From: Pseudoclavibacter chungangensis
GTDB taxonomy: Bacteria > Actinomycetota > Actinomycetes > Actinomycetales > Microbacteriaceae
DNA: 64,000 nucleotides
Direction: 5' to 3'
Assembly (NCBI RefSeq): GCF_013410545.1
Contig: NZ_JACCFV010000001.1
Coordinates: forward strand, 2,480,001 to 2,544,000
Both the position numbers and the translations under genes were made by a program. The notes beneath the pieces were generated by a model that had not been told where the DNA came from, did not search any database, and saw only the letters and a program-made list of their open reading frames with translations. Below, piece after piece: positions 26,223 through 36,300 of this stretch (its first letter is position 1; each line of letters begins with the position of its first letter).

Positions 26223-27709
26223 CAGGCGACCGCCTCTCGCGTCGCGGTACGTGCAACCGGTTCGAGATCCGATGGGCTCGACAGCGTCCCGCGCACGGCG
26301 GTCGCGGCCGCGACGAGCGGCGACACGAGGTGCGTGCGCCCGCCCTTGCCCTGCCGCCCCTCGAAGTTGCGGTTCGAGGTCGACGCGCAGCGCTCGCCGG
26401 GTGCGAGCTGATCGGGGTTCATGCCGAGACACATCGAGCACCCCGCGAAGCGCCACTCCGCGCCGAAGTCGGTCACGATGCGGTCGATGCCCTCGGCCTC
26501 GGCCTCGAGGCGCACGCGCGCGGAGCCCGGCACGACCATGACGCGCACACCGGGGGCCTTCTCGCGCCCCTCGATGATCGACGCGAACGCCCGCAGGTCC
26601 TCGATGCGCGAGTTCGTGCACGAGCCCATGAAGACGGCGTCGACGGGGATCTCCTTGAGCGGCGTCCCCGCTTCGATGTCCATGTACTCGAGCGCGCGCT
26701 CGGCGGCGGCGCGGTCGTTCACGTCGGCGAACGAGGCCGGATCGGGCACGACGTCGTTGAGCGACACGCCCTGGCCGGGGTTCGTGCCCCACGTGACGAA
26801 CGGCTCGAGATCGTCGGCGTCGAGGAACACCTCGGCGTCGAACGTCGCGCCCTCGTCGGTGTGCAGCGTCTTCCAGTACGCGACCGCGTCGTCCCAGTCC
26901 TGCCCCTCGGGCGCGTGGTCGCGGCCCTTGAGATAGGCGAACGTCTTCTCGTCGGGGGCGACCATGCCCGCGCGGCCGCCCGCCTCGATCGACATGTTGC
27001 AGATCGTCATGCGGCCGTCCATCGAGAGCTGCTCGATCGCCGAGCCGCGGTACTCGAGCACGTAGCCGGCGCCGCCGCCCGTGCCGATCTTCGCGATGAT
27101 CGCGAGGATGATGTCCTTCGCCGTCACGCCGGGGCGCAGCGTGCCCTCGACGTTGATCGCCATCGTCTTGAACGGCTTGAGCGGCAGGGTCTGCGTCGCG
27201 AGCACGTGCTCGACCTCGCTCGTGCCGATGCCGAACGCCATGGCGCCGAACGCGCCGTGCGTCGAGGTGTGCGAGTCGCCGCACACGACGGTCGAACCCG
27301 GTTGCGTGAGCCCGAGCTGAGGGCCCACGACGTGCACGATCCCCTGCTCGGCGTCACCGAGCGAGTGGAGCCGGATGCCGAACTCGGCCGCGTTGCGGCG
27401 CAGCGTCTCGATCTGCGTGCGGCTCGTGTCGTCGGCGATGCGGTTGAGGATGTTGATCGTCGGGGTGTTGTGGTCCTCCGTCGCGATCGTCAGATCGGGA
27501 CGACGGACCGGCCGGCCCGCCTGGCGGAGGCCGTCGAAGGCCTGCGGGCTCGTCACCTCGTGCATGATGTGCAGATCGATGTAGACGAGGTCGGGTGAGC
27601 CACCCTCGCCCTTCTTGACGAGGTGGGCGTCCCACACCTTCTCCGCGAGCGTCCGCGGTTTCGGGGGCTGCTCGCTCGTGGGGTTCGTCTCGGTCACATC
27701 CGTGGTCAT
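26222..27709 (-). CDS. leuC: 3-isopropylmalate dehydratase, large subunit
   Basis: 495 residues. The aconitase-fold subunit holds the [4Fe-4S] cluster; its Cys ligands lie in [26 protein letters not shown] and [11 protein letters not shown]. The N-terminus ([20 protein letters not shown]) is slightly extended. AGGAGAG lies 12-18 bases upstream of the ATG. A leader peptide and promoter lie immediately upstream, and the reading continues through leuD, murA, plsC, gpsA and ddl with gaps of 25 bases or fewer. Confidence 0.95.
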   Translation of the reverse strand: MTTDVTETNPTSEQPPKPRTLAEKVWDAHLVKKGEGGSPDLVYIDLHIMHEVTSPQAFDGLRQAGRPVRRPDLTIATEDHNTPTINILNRIADDTSRTQIETLRRNAAEFGIRLHSLGDAEQGIVHVVGPQLGLTQPGSTVVCGDSHTSTHGAFGAMAFGIGTSEVEHVLATQTLPLKPFKTMAINVEGTLRPGVTAKDIILAIIAKIGTGGGAGYVLEYRGSAIEQLSMDGRMTICNMSIEAGGRAGMVAPDEKTFAYLKGRDHAPEGQDWDDAVAYWKTLHTDEGATFDAEVFLDADDLEPFVTWGTNPGQGVSLNDVVPDPASFADVNDRAAAERALEYMDIEAGTPLKEIPVDAVFMGSCTNSRIEDLRAFASIIEGREKAPGVRVMVVPGSARVRLEAEAEGIDRIVTDFGAEWRFAGCSMCLGMNPDQLAPGERCASTSNRNFEGRQGKGGRTHLVSPLVAAATAVRGTLSSPSDLEPVARTATREAVA

Positions 27710-27740
27710 GGTCGTCGGTTCTCTCCTGGTGGAACTGGTC

Positions 27741-27795
27741 GGGCACGCGTGTCAGCCGCAGCGGGTTGTGCCCTGGAGGCTAGGACCCGGTGCGG
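27741..27795 (-). promoter_or_regulatory. Possible alternative leader RNA helices before leuC
   Basis: On the transcript, CCGCACCGGG (27795-27786, inside the leader peptide gene) can pair with CCCGCTGCGG (27765-27756) at 9 of 10 positions. GGGCAC (27773-27768) can pair with GTGCCC (27746-27741). Each helix encloses one arm of the other, so the two cannot form together simply. This is the layout expected of an attenuator, but the second stem is only 6 bp and no U-tract follows it. Confidence 0.4.
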
Positions 27796-27824
27796 CGGCC
27801 AAGGAGAAGGAGACCCGCGAACAT
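27780..27824 (-). CDS. Leucine-rich leader peptide (MFAGLLLLGRRTGS)
   Basis: A 14-codon frame with four consecutive Leu codons (CTC CTT CTC CTT) begins 70 bases before leuC's open frame ends its leader and stops at TAG 27782-27780. CTT is a rare Leu codon in this GC-rich sequence. The ATG is exactly 7 bases past a TACAAT hexamer, so the mRNA probably starts at the ATG (leaderless). Leu-codon runs in a leader ahead of a leucine biosynthesis operon are the hallmark of ribosome-mediated attenuation; that mechanism is inferred here. Confidence 0.7.
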   Translation of the reverse strand: MFAGLLLLGRRTGS

Positions 27825-27830
27825 CCCTCG

Positions 27831-27836
27831 ATTGTA
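27831..27836 (-). promoter_or_regulatory. -10 box of the leu operon promoter
   Basis: On the minus strand the box reads TACAAT, followed by CGAGGG and then the leader ATG at 27824. That spacing puts the transcription start on the A of ATG. No convincing -35 hexamer is visible 17 bases upstream, which is common in actinobacteria. Confidence 0.65.
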
Positions 27837-27874
27837 CCACCGGCCCGCATCCACCGAGCGCCCACGGGGAGCAT

Positions 27875-27891
27875 CGGGGCGGGATGCCCCG
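27875..27891 (-). terminator. Small GC hairpin after the FHA gene
   Basis: CGGGGC-GGGAT-GCCCCG forms a 6-bp stem 7 bases beyond the FHA stop and upstream of the leu promoter. It may end the leftward signalling operon. There is no T-tract, so support is modest. Confidence 0.35.
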
Positions 27892-27897
27892 GGGCCA

Positions 27898-28527
27898 CTA
27901 GTTGCGGCGGATCGAGACCTCGTACTCGCCGAGCTGCACGACGTCGCCGGAGCGGGCCTCGACGGGCCGGCCGGGCTCGACGGTGAGTGCGCCGCTCGTG
28001 TTGCCGCCGGGGAACAGCGCGGTGCCGTTCGTCGAACCGAGGTCGTCGACCATGAGGGTGTCGTGCTCGACGTAGAAGCGCGCGTGGGTCTTCGACATCG
28101 TGCGCGTCGGGTCCGGGACGGCCGCGACCGTCGCGTTCGGGAACTGGGTCGCCTGCGGATTGCGGCCGATGACGACGGGGCCGTAGATGGGGAGTGAGAC
28201 ACCGTCGGCGAGCACGATGCTCCAGGTCGGCAGCGGCTCCGGACGCCCGGCGGGCGCGTCCGGACGGATGCGCGGTTGCAGGCGCGGCTCCTCGTTCCCG
28301 GCGACCGGCGCGAGCCTCGACGGGTCGAGACGGGGAATCGGCGGCAGGCTCGTGCGCAGGTCCACGTCGTCCTCCGACGTCGAACGGCCCCAGGCGGGTG
28401 CGGGGTCGGCCGCACCGGTGGGCACGCCGAACGGCTCGCCCTGCGGCTCGCGCAGTGCGTGCGCGTTCGCGCCGCCCGCCCCGGAAGGCGGCGGTGCGAT
28501 GTATCCGGATCGGCCCACGGCGATCAT
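27898..28527 (-). CDS. FHA domain-containing protein
   Basis: 209 residues from ATG 28527, which lies 1 base after the stop of the transglutaminase-like gene. A disordered Pro-rich N-terminal half is followed by an FHA domain (about 120-209): GPVVIGRNPQATQFPNATVA, SKTHARFYVEHDTLMVDDLGSTNGT, and a closing EYEVSIRRN. The phosphothreonine-contacting residues (GR, S-x-x-H, N-G-T) are present. FHA domains read phospho-Thr; the kinase at 39787 is the likely writer. It is the last gene of the 27.9-44.7 kb operon. Confidence 0.85.
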   Translation of the reverse strand: MIAVGRSGYIAPPPSGAGGANAHALREPQGEPFGVPTGAADPAPAWGRSTSEDDVDLRTSLPPIPRLDPSRLAPVAGNEEPRLQPRIRPDAPAGRPEPLPTWSIVLADGVSLPIYGPVVIGRNPQATQFPNATVAAVPDPTRTMSKTHARFYVEHDTLMVDDLGSTNGTALFPGGNTSGALTVEPGRPVEARSGDVVQLGEYEVSIRRN

Positions 28528-28528
28528 T

Positions 28529-31027
28529 CTACGTGCCATCCCGGTCGGTGGGCCGCGCATCGCCCGAACGCTCCGGCGCGATGCCCTCGATGCGTGCGAT
28601 CGCCTCCGGGCTCGGGCGGTCGGAGCCGTGGGAGCGGAGGATCCGATTGCGCAGGAGGGCACGGTCGGCGTTCATGCGCTCGCCCCGACGCGTCCGATCC
28701 CGTCGGTCGGGCCGCCGCGCGAGGAAGCGCGCGAGCAGTCGCCGCCCGCGGCTCGACTCGGCCGTCGCCTCGTCGGCCGCCCGCTCCGCCTCGGCCCACA
28801 CGCGTGCGACCTCCTCGGGCGTCGGCTCGCTCGCGTCGAAGACCGCGCGGTCCGCGTCCACCGCGAGCGTCGCGAGGGCGGGGTGCATCGCTCCCGCCGT
28901 GCGTCGTCGCGTCTCGTGCTCCGGGACGGCGTAGCCGAGCTCGGCGAAGCGATCGACCGCCTCGTCGAACGCACCGGCGGCGCGCTCGTCGGGCGACCCC
29001 CGGTCCCGCCTCGCGCGCACGCGAAGGCCACGCAGGACCGCGGCGACGAGGAGGGACCCACCGATCGCGACGAGCGGCACGAGGAGGACCGTGATGAGCG
29101 CCGTGAGCCAGGCGGGCAGCGTGAACGGCTCGTCGCGCCGATCGTCCTCGCCCGGGTCGTCCGCCGCCGTGATGAGGTCGTCGGGCCGCGCCTCCGTCTG
29201 CGGGGGCTGGCGCACCTGGGCCTTCGGCTTCGTCTCCGGACGCTCCTGCGTGTTGACGGGAACGTCGGTCTGCTCGGGTGTCGGCGAGAACGCGACCCAC
29301 CCGAATCCCTCGAACGGAACCTCGACCCACGCGGTCACGTCACCGCCCCGGACCTCGACCGCTCCCCCGTCGGCGGGCACGCTCGGGGGTTTGAACCCGA
29401 CGACGACGCGCACCGGGAACCCGAGCTCGTGGGCCATGAGCGCCATCGCGCTCACGTACTGTTCCTCGTCGCCCACGAGGTAGCGCAACTCGAACATGCC
29501 CTGCATGCGGTCGAGGCCGTGCCCCGCCCGGGACGGTGCCTCCCCGGCCGTGCCGTGGCTCAGATAGCCCTGCGAGCGCAACGCCAGCTCGATCGCCTTG
29601 AGCCGCAGGTAGTCGCTCGACTCGCCCTGGATATAGGTCTGCATGCGCTCGGTCACGGCGGCCGGGGCCGCCGCGACGTCGGGCATGCGCAATCGTGCGA
29701 CCGGGACGTTGTCGAGCTGCCCTTCCATCGGCTGGTCCTGGACCTCGACGTGCATCCCGTAGGCGTCGCCGTCCTCGAGGCCACCGATGACGAGGCCCGT
29801 CCCGGTCGCACCGTTGAATCGCAGTTCGTCGCGACGTCCGAGCACGGGACCGGCCGTCAGATCGATCGACGTCGGCGAGCCGACCGACGGCAGCCACAGG
29901 TCCTTGTAGGCGTCGATGCGGAACTCGACGTCGCGATCGGACGAGGCGACGAGGAAGTCGCTCGTCGAGACCTCGCGGCCGACGAGCGTGTAGGCCCCCG
30001 CATCGGGCCGATCGTCCGAGGGCGACGCGATCTCCCACTGGCGCCCGCTGTACTGGTCGAGTGTCGCGAGCTTGATCGAGTCGCCCTGCTGCAGCCCGGA
30101 CGCCTCGAACAGCACGACGTCACGGAGGTCCTTCGTGTAGGTGCGGAACCCGGCGAGCGGGCTCTGGTACGGGTACGGATCGAACGGCGGCGTGACCTCC
30201 TCGCGCAGGACGAACCGGTCACGGTCGAGCGCGAGGCTCGCGGCGTCGCCGATCCCGCCTGCGACCACGCCCGCCGCGAGCGCGATGACCGCGGTACCCG
30301 CGAGGCGTCTCGTCCACACGGTCCGCGCGGCCACGCCCGTCGCGGCATTCCGGCCGCGCGTCGACCACGAGAGCCACACGAGGGCGACGAGCGCGAACAG
30401 CGTGCCCCGCGTGATCGCGAGGAACGGCCGGTCGGTCCCCATCGCCATCGTGAGGGCGAGCAGTGCCACGGGCCCGAGCAGCACGGCGGCGGCCCGCAGC
30501 ACCGACCGCGGCCGCCGCGGGAGGACGTGCAGCACGATCGCCGACGACGTGAGCGTCGCGGCGGCCGTCGCGACGTACGGCAACACGGCCATGTGGTCCG
30601 GGCCCGTGATGGGCGTCGCGAGCGTGAGCGAATCGCGCCACGACGCGACGGCGCCGACCGCGAGCGCCCCGAGCGATTCGAGGGTCGGGACGACCACCGC
30701 GATCCCGTCGCCCGGCAGGACGAACGGTGTGCCGAGCAGGAAGTACGCGAGCACACCGATGAGGACGGTGTTGAGCGCATTGAGCCGCAGGAGGTAGCCG
30801 ACGAGCGCGGACCCGACACCCACGACGACGCCGCCGAGGGTCGCGAGCACGAACCCGGTCCCGCCGTACGGCGGCTGGAACCCCGCCATCGCGAGCGCCG
30901 TGAGCACGACGACGACCGCGAGGTCGCGCCACTGGGCGGCGCTCGTCGCGCGCCGTCCGCGGCGGACACCACCCGACGCGTCCGAGACGTCGAGCTGCGC
31001 CCTGATGACGCGCGGCTCGGCGGCCAT
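28529..31027 (-). CDS. Transglutaminase-like membrane protein lacking the catalytic triad
   Basis: 832 residues, the same architecture as the 13659-16196 protein: about seven N-terminal helices, an extracytoplasmic transglutaminase-like core and a C-terminal helix near 660-690 with a cytoplasmic tail. The core sequence is well conserved, but the catalytic positions are changed: Glu521 where Cys is expected (GDEEQYVSAMALMAHELG), Thr565 where His is expected (DVTAWVEVPFEGFGWV) and Ser581 for the acidic residue (FSPTP). It is therefore probably a structural or binding pseudoenzyme. Its start overlaps the DUF58 stop (TGATG). Confidence 0.85.
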   Translation of the reverse strand: MAAEPRVIRAQLDVSDASGGVRRGRRATSAAQWRDLAVVVVLTALAMAGFQPPYGGTGFVLATLGGVVVGVGSALVGYLLRLNALNTVLIGVLAYFLLGTPFVLPGDGIAVVVPTLESLGALAVGAVASWRDSLTLATPITGPDHMAVLPYVATAAATLTSSAIVLHVLPRRPRSVLRAAAVLLGPVALLALTMAMGTDRPFLAITRGTLFALVALVWLSWSTRGRNAATGVAARTVWTRRLAGTAVIALAAGVVAGGIGDAASLALDRDRFVLREEVTPPFDPYPYQSPLAGFRTYTKDLRDVVLFEASGLQQGDSIKLATLDQYSGRQWEIASPSDDRPDAGAYTLVGREVSTSDFLVASSDRDVEFRIDAYKDLWLPSVGSPTSIDLTAGPVLGRRDELRFNGATGTGLVIGGLEDGDAYGMHVEVQDQPMEGQLDNVPVARLRMPDVAAAPAAVTERMQTYIQGESSDYLRLKAIELALRSQGYLSHGTAGEAPSRAGHGLDRMQGMFELRYLVGDEEQYVSAMALMAHELGFPVRVVVGFKPPSVPADGGAVEVRGGDVTAWVEVPFEGFGWVAFSPTPEQTDVPVNTQERPETKPKAQVRQPPQTEARPDDLITAADDPGEDDRRDEPFTLPAWLTALITVLLVPLVAIGGSLLVAAVLRGLRVRARRDRGSPDERAAGAFDEAVDRFAELGYAVPEHETRRRTAGAMHPALATLAVDADRAVFDASEPTPEEVARVWAEAERAADEATAESSRGRRLLARFLARRPDRRDRTRRGERMNADRALLRNRILRSHGSDRPSPEAIARIEGIAPERSGDARPTDRDGT

Positions 31028-32343
31028 CAGCCGACCCCGTGCTCGTGCAGGAGGCGCGGCAGGTCGGCGAGCGCACCGATCGTGGACACGACGAGGCTCC
31101 CCGATCGCGTCCGCGTCGGGCGATCGCCGGGAGCGCAGCGGAACCCGGCGACCCGCACCTCGGGCCCGTACAGCGTCTGCACACGACGCAGTTCGCTCGC
31201 CTCGAGGCCGGCGCCACCGATGACGACGACGACGGTCGGTGCCCCCAGGCGTCTCGTCGCCTCACGGACGAAGTCGCGCAGTGACGCGTGCGTCCGATCG
31301 ACCGGCTCGAAGCGGCTCGTCGCGTCGAGCATGGCGGTGACGGTCCGCGTCGACACGACACCGGCCTCGGTGACCGCCGCGACGTCGAGGTCCTCGCGCA
31401 GCACCTGCGCGACGATCGACCCGAAGACCTCGCACACGAGCTCGAACTCCGTGCCCGTGCCCGAGCGCTCACGGTCGACGGAGCATACGACGGTGAGCTG
31501 CGAGCGCCGGGTCTCCTCGAACTGCCGGACCATGAGCGTTCCCGTCCGTGCGGAGGTGCGCCAGTGGATGTAGCGCCGGTCGTCGCCCGGCTCGTAGGGG
31601 CGCAGCGTGTGGAAGGCGAGGTCGTGATCCGTGACGGTCGTGCTCGTCACCCCCTCGAGGTCGCGCAGGACACCCGCCGCCGAGGGGTGCAGTCGGACGG
31701 TCCGTGGGTGGACGAACAGTTCGATGACATCGGTCCACCGCACGACGCGCGTGAGCAGCCCGAGCTGGTCGCCGCGCACCGAGTGCACCGGTCCGGCGGG
31801 AATGACGGCGCGTCGGACCGTCGGCACCGCGAAGAGTTCCTCGTGCTGCCCGCCGGGCGGGAGGGCCGGCACGGCGAGCTCGGCGTGGCCGCGGCCGACG
31901 TCGAACTCCATGCGCGTCGACGCCGTTCGGCGCGTCCCCGTGTTGCGCACGACGAGCCGCCCGAGCGCGCGCTGTCCGACGGTCACCCTGCTCGGTTGCA
32001 GCTCGATGTCGACCTCGAACGTCGCCCGCCCGAAAACGAACGGGATCGCGAGCACGAGGGCGGCGAGCGCGGCGATCCCGGCGGCGACGAGCTCGGTCCA
32101 TCGGAACACGAGTCCGATCGTGAGGAGCACGATGCCCGCGAGGAGCACGATCCAGCCGAGCGGTGAGACGATACTCGCCCCCGGCGCGAACCGGCGACGG
32201 ACGGCGGCGGAGACCGAACGCCACGCCTCGACGGTCCGCCGGCCGATCGCGAACGCGCGGTCCCGCCGCATCGCGTCGACGGTCGACTCGTCGAACTCCG
32301 GTGCCTCCTCGGGCACCGCGTCGCGTCCGGTCGCCGCGGTCAT
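31027..32343 (-). CDS. DUF58 domain-containing protein (second module)
   Basis: 438 residues from the ATG at 32343 overlapping the MoxR stop (ATGA). Two helices (PLGWIVLLAGIVLLTIGLVF and LVAAGIAALAALVLAIPFVF) precede the DUF58 core with FHTLRPYEPGDDRRYIHWRTSARTG. It pairs with the MoxR ATPase just upstream and the transglutaminase-like protein just downstream, the same gene order as at 13.7-18.5 kb. Confidence 0.85.
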   Translation of the reverse strand: MTAATGRDAVPEEAPEFDESTVDAMRRDRAFAIGRRTVEAWRSVSAAVRRRFAPGASIVSPLGWIVLLAGIVLLTIGLVFRWTELVAAGIAALAALVLAIPFVFGRATFEVDIELQPSRVTVGQRALGRLVVRNTGTRRTASTRMEFDVGRGHAELAVPALPPGGQHEELFAVPTVRRAVIPAGPVHSVRGDQLGLLTRVVRWTDVIELFVHPRTVRLHPSAAGVLRDLEGVTSTTVTDHDLAFHTLRPYEPGDDRRYIHWRTSARTGTLMVRQFEETRRSQLTVVCSVDRERSGTGTEFELVCEVFGSIVAQVLREDLDVAAVTEAGVVSTRTVTAMLDATSRFEPVDRTHASLRDFVREATRRLGAPTVVVVIGGAGLEASELRRVQTLYGPEVRVAGFRCAPGDRPTRTRSGSLVVSTIGALADLPRLLHEHGVG

Positions 32344-33326
32344 CGGACGGTGTCCGCCTCGGTGGTCCGGCGCGAGGGGGGCTGCACCTGCGCGAGCGCC
32401 CGCTCCACGACATCGCGTCCCGTCGTCCCCGCGAACTCGGCGTCGGGGTCGACGATGATGCGGTGGGCGAGCGCGGGCACGGCGAGATCGCGCACGTCGT
32501 CCGGAATCGCGAACGTACGCCCCTGCGAGATGGCCCACGCCTTCACGGCGCGCGCGAGCGCGAGCGCGCCGCGCACCGAGACGCCGAGCACGACGTCACC
32601 GTCGCCCCGCGTCGCGGTCGCGAGGAACGCGATGTACTCCATGATCGACGGGTCGACGTGCACGCGCGCGGCGAGATCCTGCATGAGGACGACGTTTTCG
32701 GCCCGCAGGATCGGTTCGACGTTCTCGGCACGCTGCCGGTTCGCCGCGTCGAGCAGGAGGCGCACCGTCGAATCGTGGTCGGGGTACCCGAGACTCGACT
32801 TCATGAGGAAGCGGTCGAGCTGCGCCTCGGGCAGCTTGTACGTCCCGGCCTGCTCGACGGGATTCTGGGTCGCGATGACCATGAACGGCGCGGGCACCTC
32901 GTGTCGGACCCCGTCGACCGTCACGCGCCCCTCCTCCATGACCTCGAGGAGCGCCGACTGCGTCTTCGGCGAGGCCCGGTTGATCTCGTCCGCGAGCACG
33001 ATCGAGGCGAACACGGGCCCCGGGTGGAACTCGAACTCGCCCTTCTGCTGATCGTAGATCGTGACCCCCGTCACGTCGGACGGCAGCAGGTCGGGCGTGA
33101 ACTGGATGCGCGAGGTCCGTCCGTCGATCGTGCGCGCGAGCGATTTCGCGAGCACCGTCTTCCCGGTCCCCGGGAAGTCCTCGAGGAGCATGTGCCCCTG
33201 CGCGAACAGCGTCGTGAGGACGAGCCGGATGACCTCCTGCTTACCGACGATCGCGGTGTCGATGTTGTCGACGAGCCGCTCGAAGGCGTCGCCGAACCAC
33301 GTCGCCTGTTCTTGGGTCACGGGCAC
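32340..33326 (-). CDS. MoxR family AAA+ ATPase (second module)
   Basis: 328 residues from a GTG at 33326. Walker A LEDFPGTGKT, Walker B IVLADEINRASPKTQSALLE, sensor IATQNPVEQAGTYKLPEAQLDRF and GVSVRGALALARAVKAWA. It follows the large FN3 gene by 34 bases and overlaps the DUF58 gene. In Bifidobacterium PFNA clusters the equivalent gene is the AAA-ATPase next to fn3. Confidence 0.9.
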   Translation of the reverse strand: MPVTQEQATWFGDAFERLVDNIDTAIVGKQEVIRLVLTTLFAQGHMLLEDFPGTGKTVLAKSLARTIDGRTSRIQFTPDLLPSDVTGVTIYDQQKGEFEFHPGPVFASIVLADEINRASPKTQSALLEVMEEGRVTVDGVRHEVPAPFMVIATQNPVEQAGTYKLPEAQLDRFLMKSSLGYPDHDSTVRLLLDAANRQRAENVEPILRAENVVLMQDLAARVHVDPSIMEYIAFLATATRGDGDVVLGVSVRGALALARAVKAWAISQGRTFAIPDDVRDLAVPALAHRIIVDPDAEFAGTTGRDVVERALAQVQPPSRRTTEADTVR

Positions 33327-33360
33327 GATGGAGCTGCTTTCTCGATGGGCATGATGCTGG

Positions 33361-36300
33361 TCAGAACGGGTTCTTCTCGGCGCGGACCACTTCCTTGCCC
33401 CCCTCGGTGACGACGACGACGACCTGGGTCTCCCCCACGGCGCGACAGTCGAGTTCGGTACCGGCGTTGAGTTGTGCGCCGGTGCGGCTGCTCGTCCCCG
33501 TGGCGGTCACGGACCCACCCGTGAAGCACTGCAACTGGTAGGTGCGATCGACGAGGAAGCTCTCGCCCCGCACGGCGACGTAGAACGTCCACGGTACGAC
33601 GGACTTGTCGATCGCGGCGCCCGCCGAGATGACGAGGGTGGGTGCACGGTACGTGAGCGTGCCCGTCGCGGGGTTGGAGGTCGACTCGCCCCACACGTTG
33701 ATGGCCGTCACGGTCATGAGGAACTCCGTCGCGACGGGTCCCGACTTCAGGCCGTCGAACGTGTACGACAACGTCCCCGGTCCCACGTTCGCGACGTCCC
33801 GCGCGGACGCGGGACTCTCGATGTTGATCCGATAGCCGGAGATGAGCCCGCCGTCCATCGCCGGTGGACGCCACGTGACGGTGAGCGATCCCTCCTGCGT
33901 GCCGCCCGCCGTGAAGCCGTTCGAGACGGTCACCGATTGCGGCGCCTGCGGTTTGTCAAGCGGCATCGCGCTCGCGCTCACCGCCGAGAACGGCCCCTCA
34001 CCGATCGCGTTGATCGCGCGCACCTGCGCGATGTACGACGCTCCGAGTCGGATCCCGTCGGCGCTCGTGATGGTGCGCGAGGTCGAGTTGCCCGCGTCGA
34101 TGACGATCGGCGCGCTCGTCGAGCCGACGGGCGTGAGGACGAGCTCGTACCGGCTGATCGGCTCGCCGTTCGATTGCGCGAGTCCCCAGCTCGCGAGGAG
34201 CGTCGAGGGTCCGGCCGCGGTGAGCGAGACGCTCCCGGGCGCGCTCGGCACGTCACGGATGCGCAGGGTCGCCGTTCCGTACGACTGCCTGTTCGGGTCG
34301 CCGGTCGCGTCGCCGATGGCGTAGCGCACGGTGATCTCGCCGACGAAGGTCGGGGACGGCACGACGCGCACCTGTCCGCCCTGGATCGACACCGTGGCCC
34401 CCGTCGCGCCGGCATTCGCGTCGACCGCCTCGACGAGGCGCAGCGGCTGGCCCGGGAACGGGTTGTAGTCGTTCGCGAGCACGTCGATGGAGACCCCCTG
34501 GCCCTTGAGCCCGACGGCCTGGTCGTCGACCGCGCGGGGCGGCGGTTGGTTGGAGGAGACGACCGTCACGTTGATGGTGCCCTGCTGGACGAAGTCGCGG
34601 AACGTGTACGTGACGTGCAGCGGGACGATCGTGCCGACCGTCGCGCCGAGCGACGCGGAGACCTTCAGCGTGCTGCCGTTCCCGCCCGAAAGCGACGCCG
34701 TGACGCCGTTCGCGGCACCGCTGAGCCCCGAGAACGACACCTGCGGCACGACGGCCTTGTTCGGGTGACCGGTCGCCGTCGAGAGATCGAACGTCCGCTC
34801 ACCACCCTGCTCGACCGTGACCTGCGGCGTCACGAACGTGGGCGGCACGTCGTAGAGGTCCGGATCGCCGACCGTGATCTCGAGCCGGATCGTCGCGATG
34901 CCGGCGTTGACGTCGGTCGGCCCCGTCGAATCCGTCACCTTGAACGTGATCGAGGCGGTGCCCCGGAATCCGGGTTTCGGCGTGAACTGCACGCGCGAGT
35001 CCCCCGCCGCGACCGCGGAGCCGTTGCCCTGTTCGGCCCACGCCGTCTCCGGCTCGATGAGCGTGACGCGGTTCCCGCTCGGTGCCTGCACGATGTCGCC
35101 CAGGTCCCACGACTTCGCGGTGTCGACGGGCGTCACCTGCGCGGGAAGGTCCGGTTTCAGGTACGGGGACTGCCGCTTCGAGCTGTCCGTCAGGAACGCG
35201 GGCACCATGATGAATCCCGATGCGCTCATCCCCGTGTCGACGCTCGTCAGGGCGTAGGCGATCACCTGACGGGTGTCCCGCGGGGTGACGGTGATGGTCC
35301 CGTCGCTCGAGAGCTCGCCGAGCGAGGCGTTCGTGCCGACGAGCGAGACGACGAGCTCGTCCGCCCGCCCCGTCGGGTTCGTGGCCCCGGCGCGCACGTC
35401 GATCTCCGCCGACGAGGCGCCGTCGAACGCGGACCTCGGGACGACGTGGTCGGCGGCGGTCGGCGGATTGAACGGTGCGTCCGGATCGAGCGTCACCTGG
35501 ATGTACGCGGTCGCCGTGCCCCCGTGACCGTTCGTGATCGAGTAGGGCACGGTGAGGGCCTCACCCTCGGGCGGGAGGGTGAGCACGATCGAGCGGCCGT
35601 CGATCTGCGGATTCAGGTCGATCGGCACCTCCGGGAAGTCCGGGACGATCTCGATCGTGTAGCCGCCCGGGTCGGAGTCGTTCGCGAGCACGGGCACCGA
35701 GATGCGCGATCCCGGTTTCGCGGTCACGAGATCGTTGACCGCGACGGGCGGCAGCGTCTCGGTCGACCGCGGCACGACGCCGATGCGGATGACGCCCTCG
35801 GCCGGCTGGCCGTACCCGTCGACGACCTCGTAGCGGATGACGTCGGTGCCCTTCGCGCCGGGGAACGCCTCGTACACGAACGAGTTCTCGTTCTCACTGC
35901 GGATCGCCCCGAGGGTGGGACTCGACTTGACACCGTTGAACGTCACCGAGTCGCCGTCCGGGTCGACGCCCGTGAGCGGCACCTTCACGAGGATGGACGC
36001 CCCCTCGAAGACGCGGGCGACCTGCTCGATCGGTTCGGGCGGCCGGTTCGAGGCCTCGTCCGGCCCCTGCACGGTGAACGTGACGCGTGCGCCCCCCTGC
36101 TCACCGAACTCGTCGCTCACGAGGTAGCCGACCGAGTACGTGCCCGGTTCGTTCGGCGCCTGGAACCGCACCTGGTCGCCCGAGACGAACGCGTAGCCGT
36201 TCCCGATCTGCAGGTCGGTGAGTTCGGGTTCGAGTCGGATCGGTGCGCCGTCCGGATGGGAATCGTTCGCGAGGACGTCGACCGATGTGTAGTCGCCGGC

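Noticed and set aside
27710-27860. T-box or riboswitch before leuC
   Set aside because: No T-box (TGGNACCGCG) or known aptamer core; the coding Leu run fits a leader peptide better.
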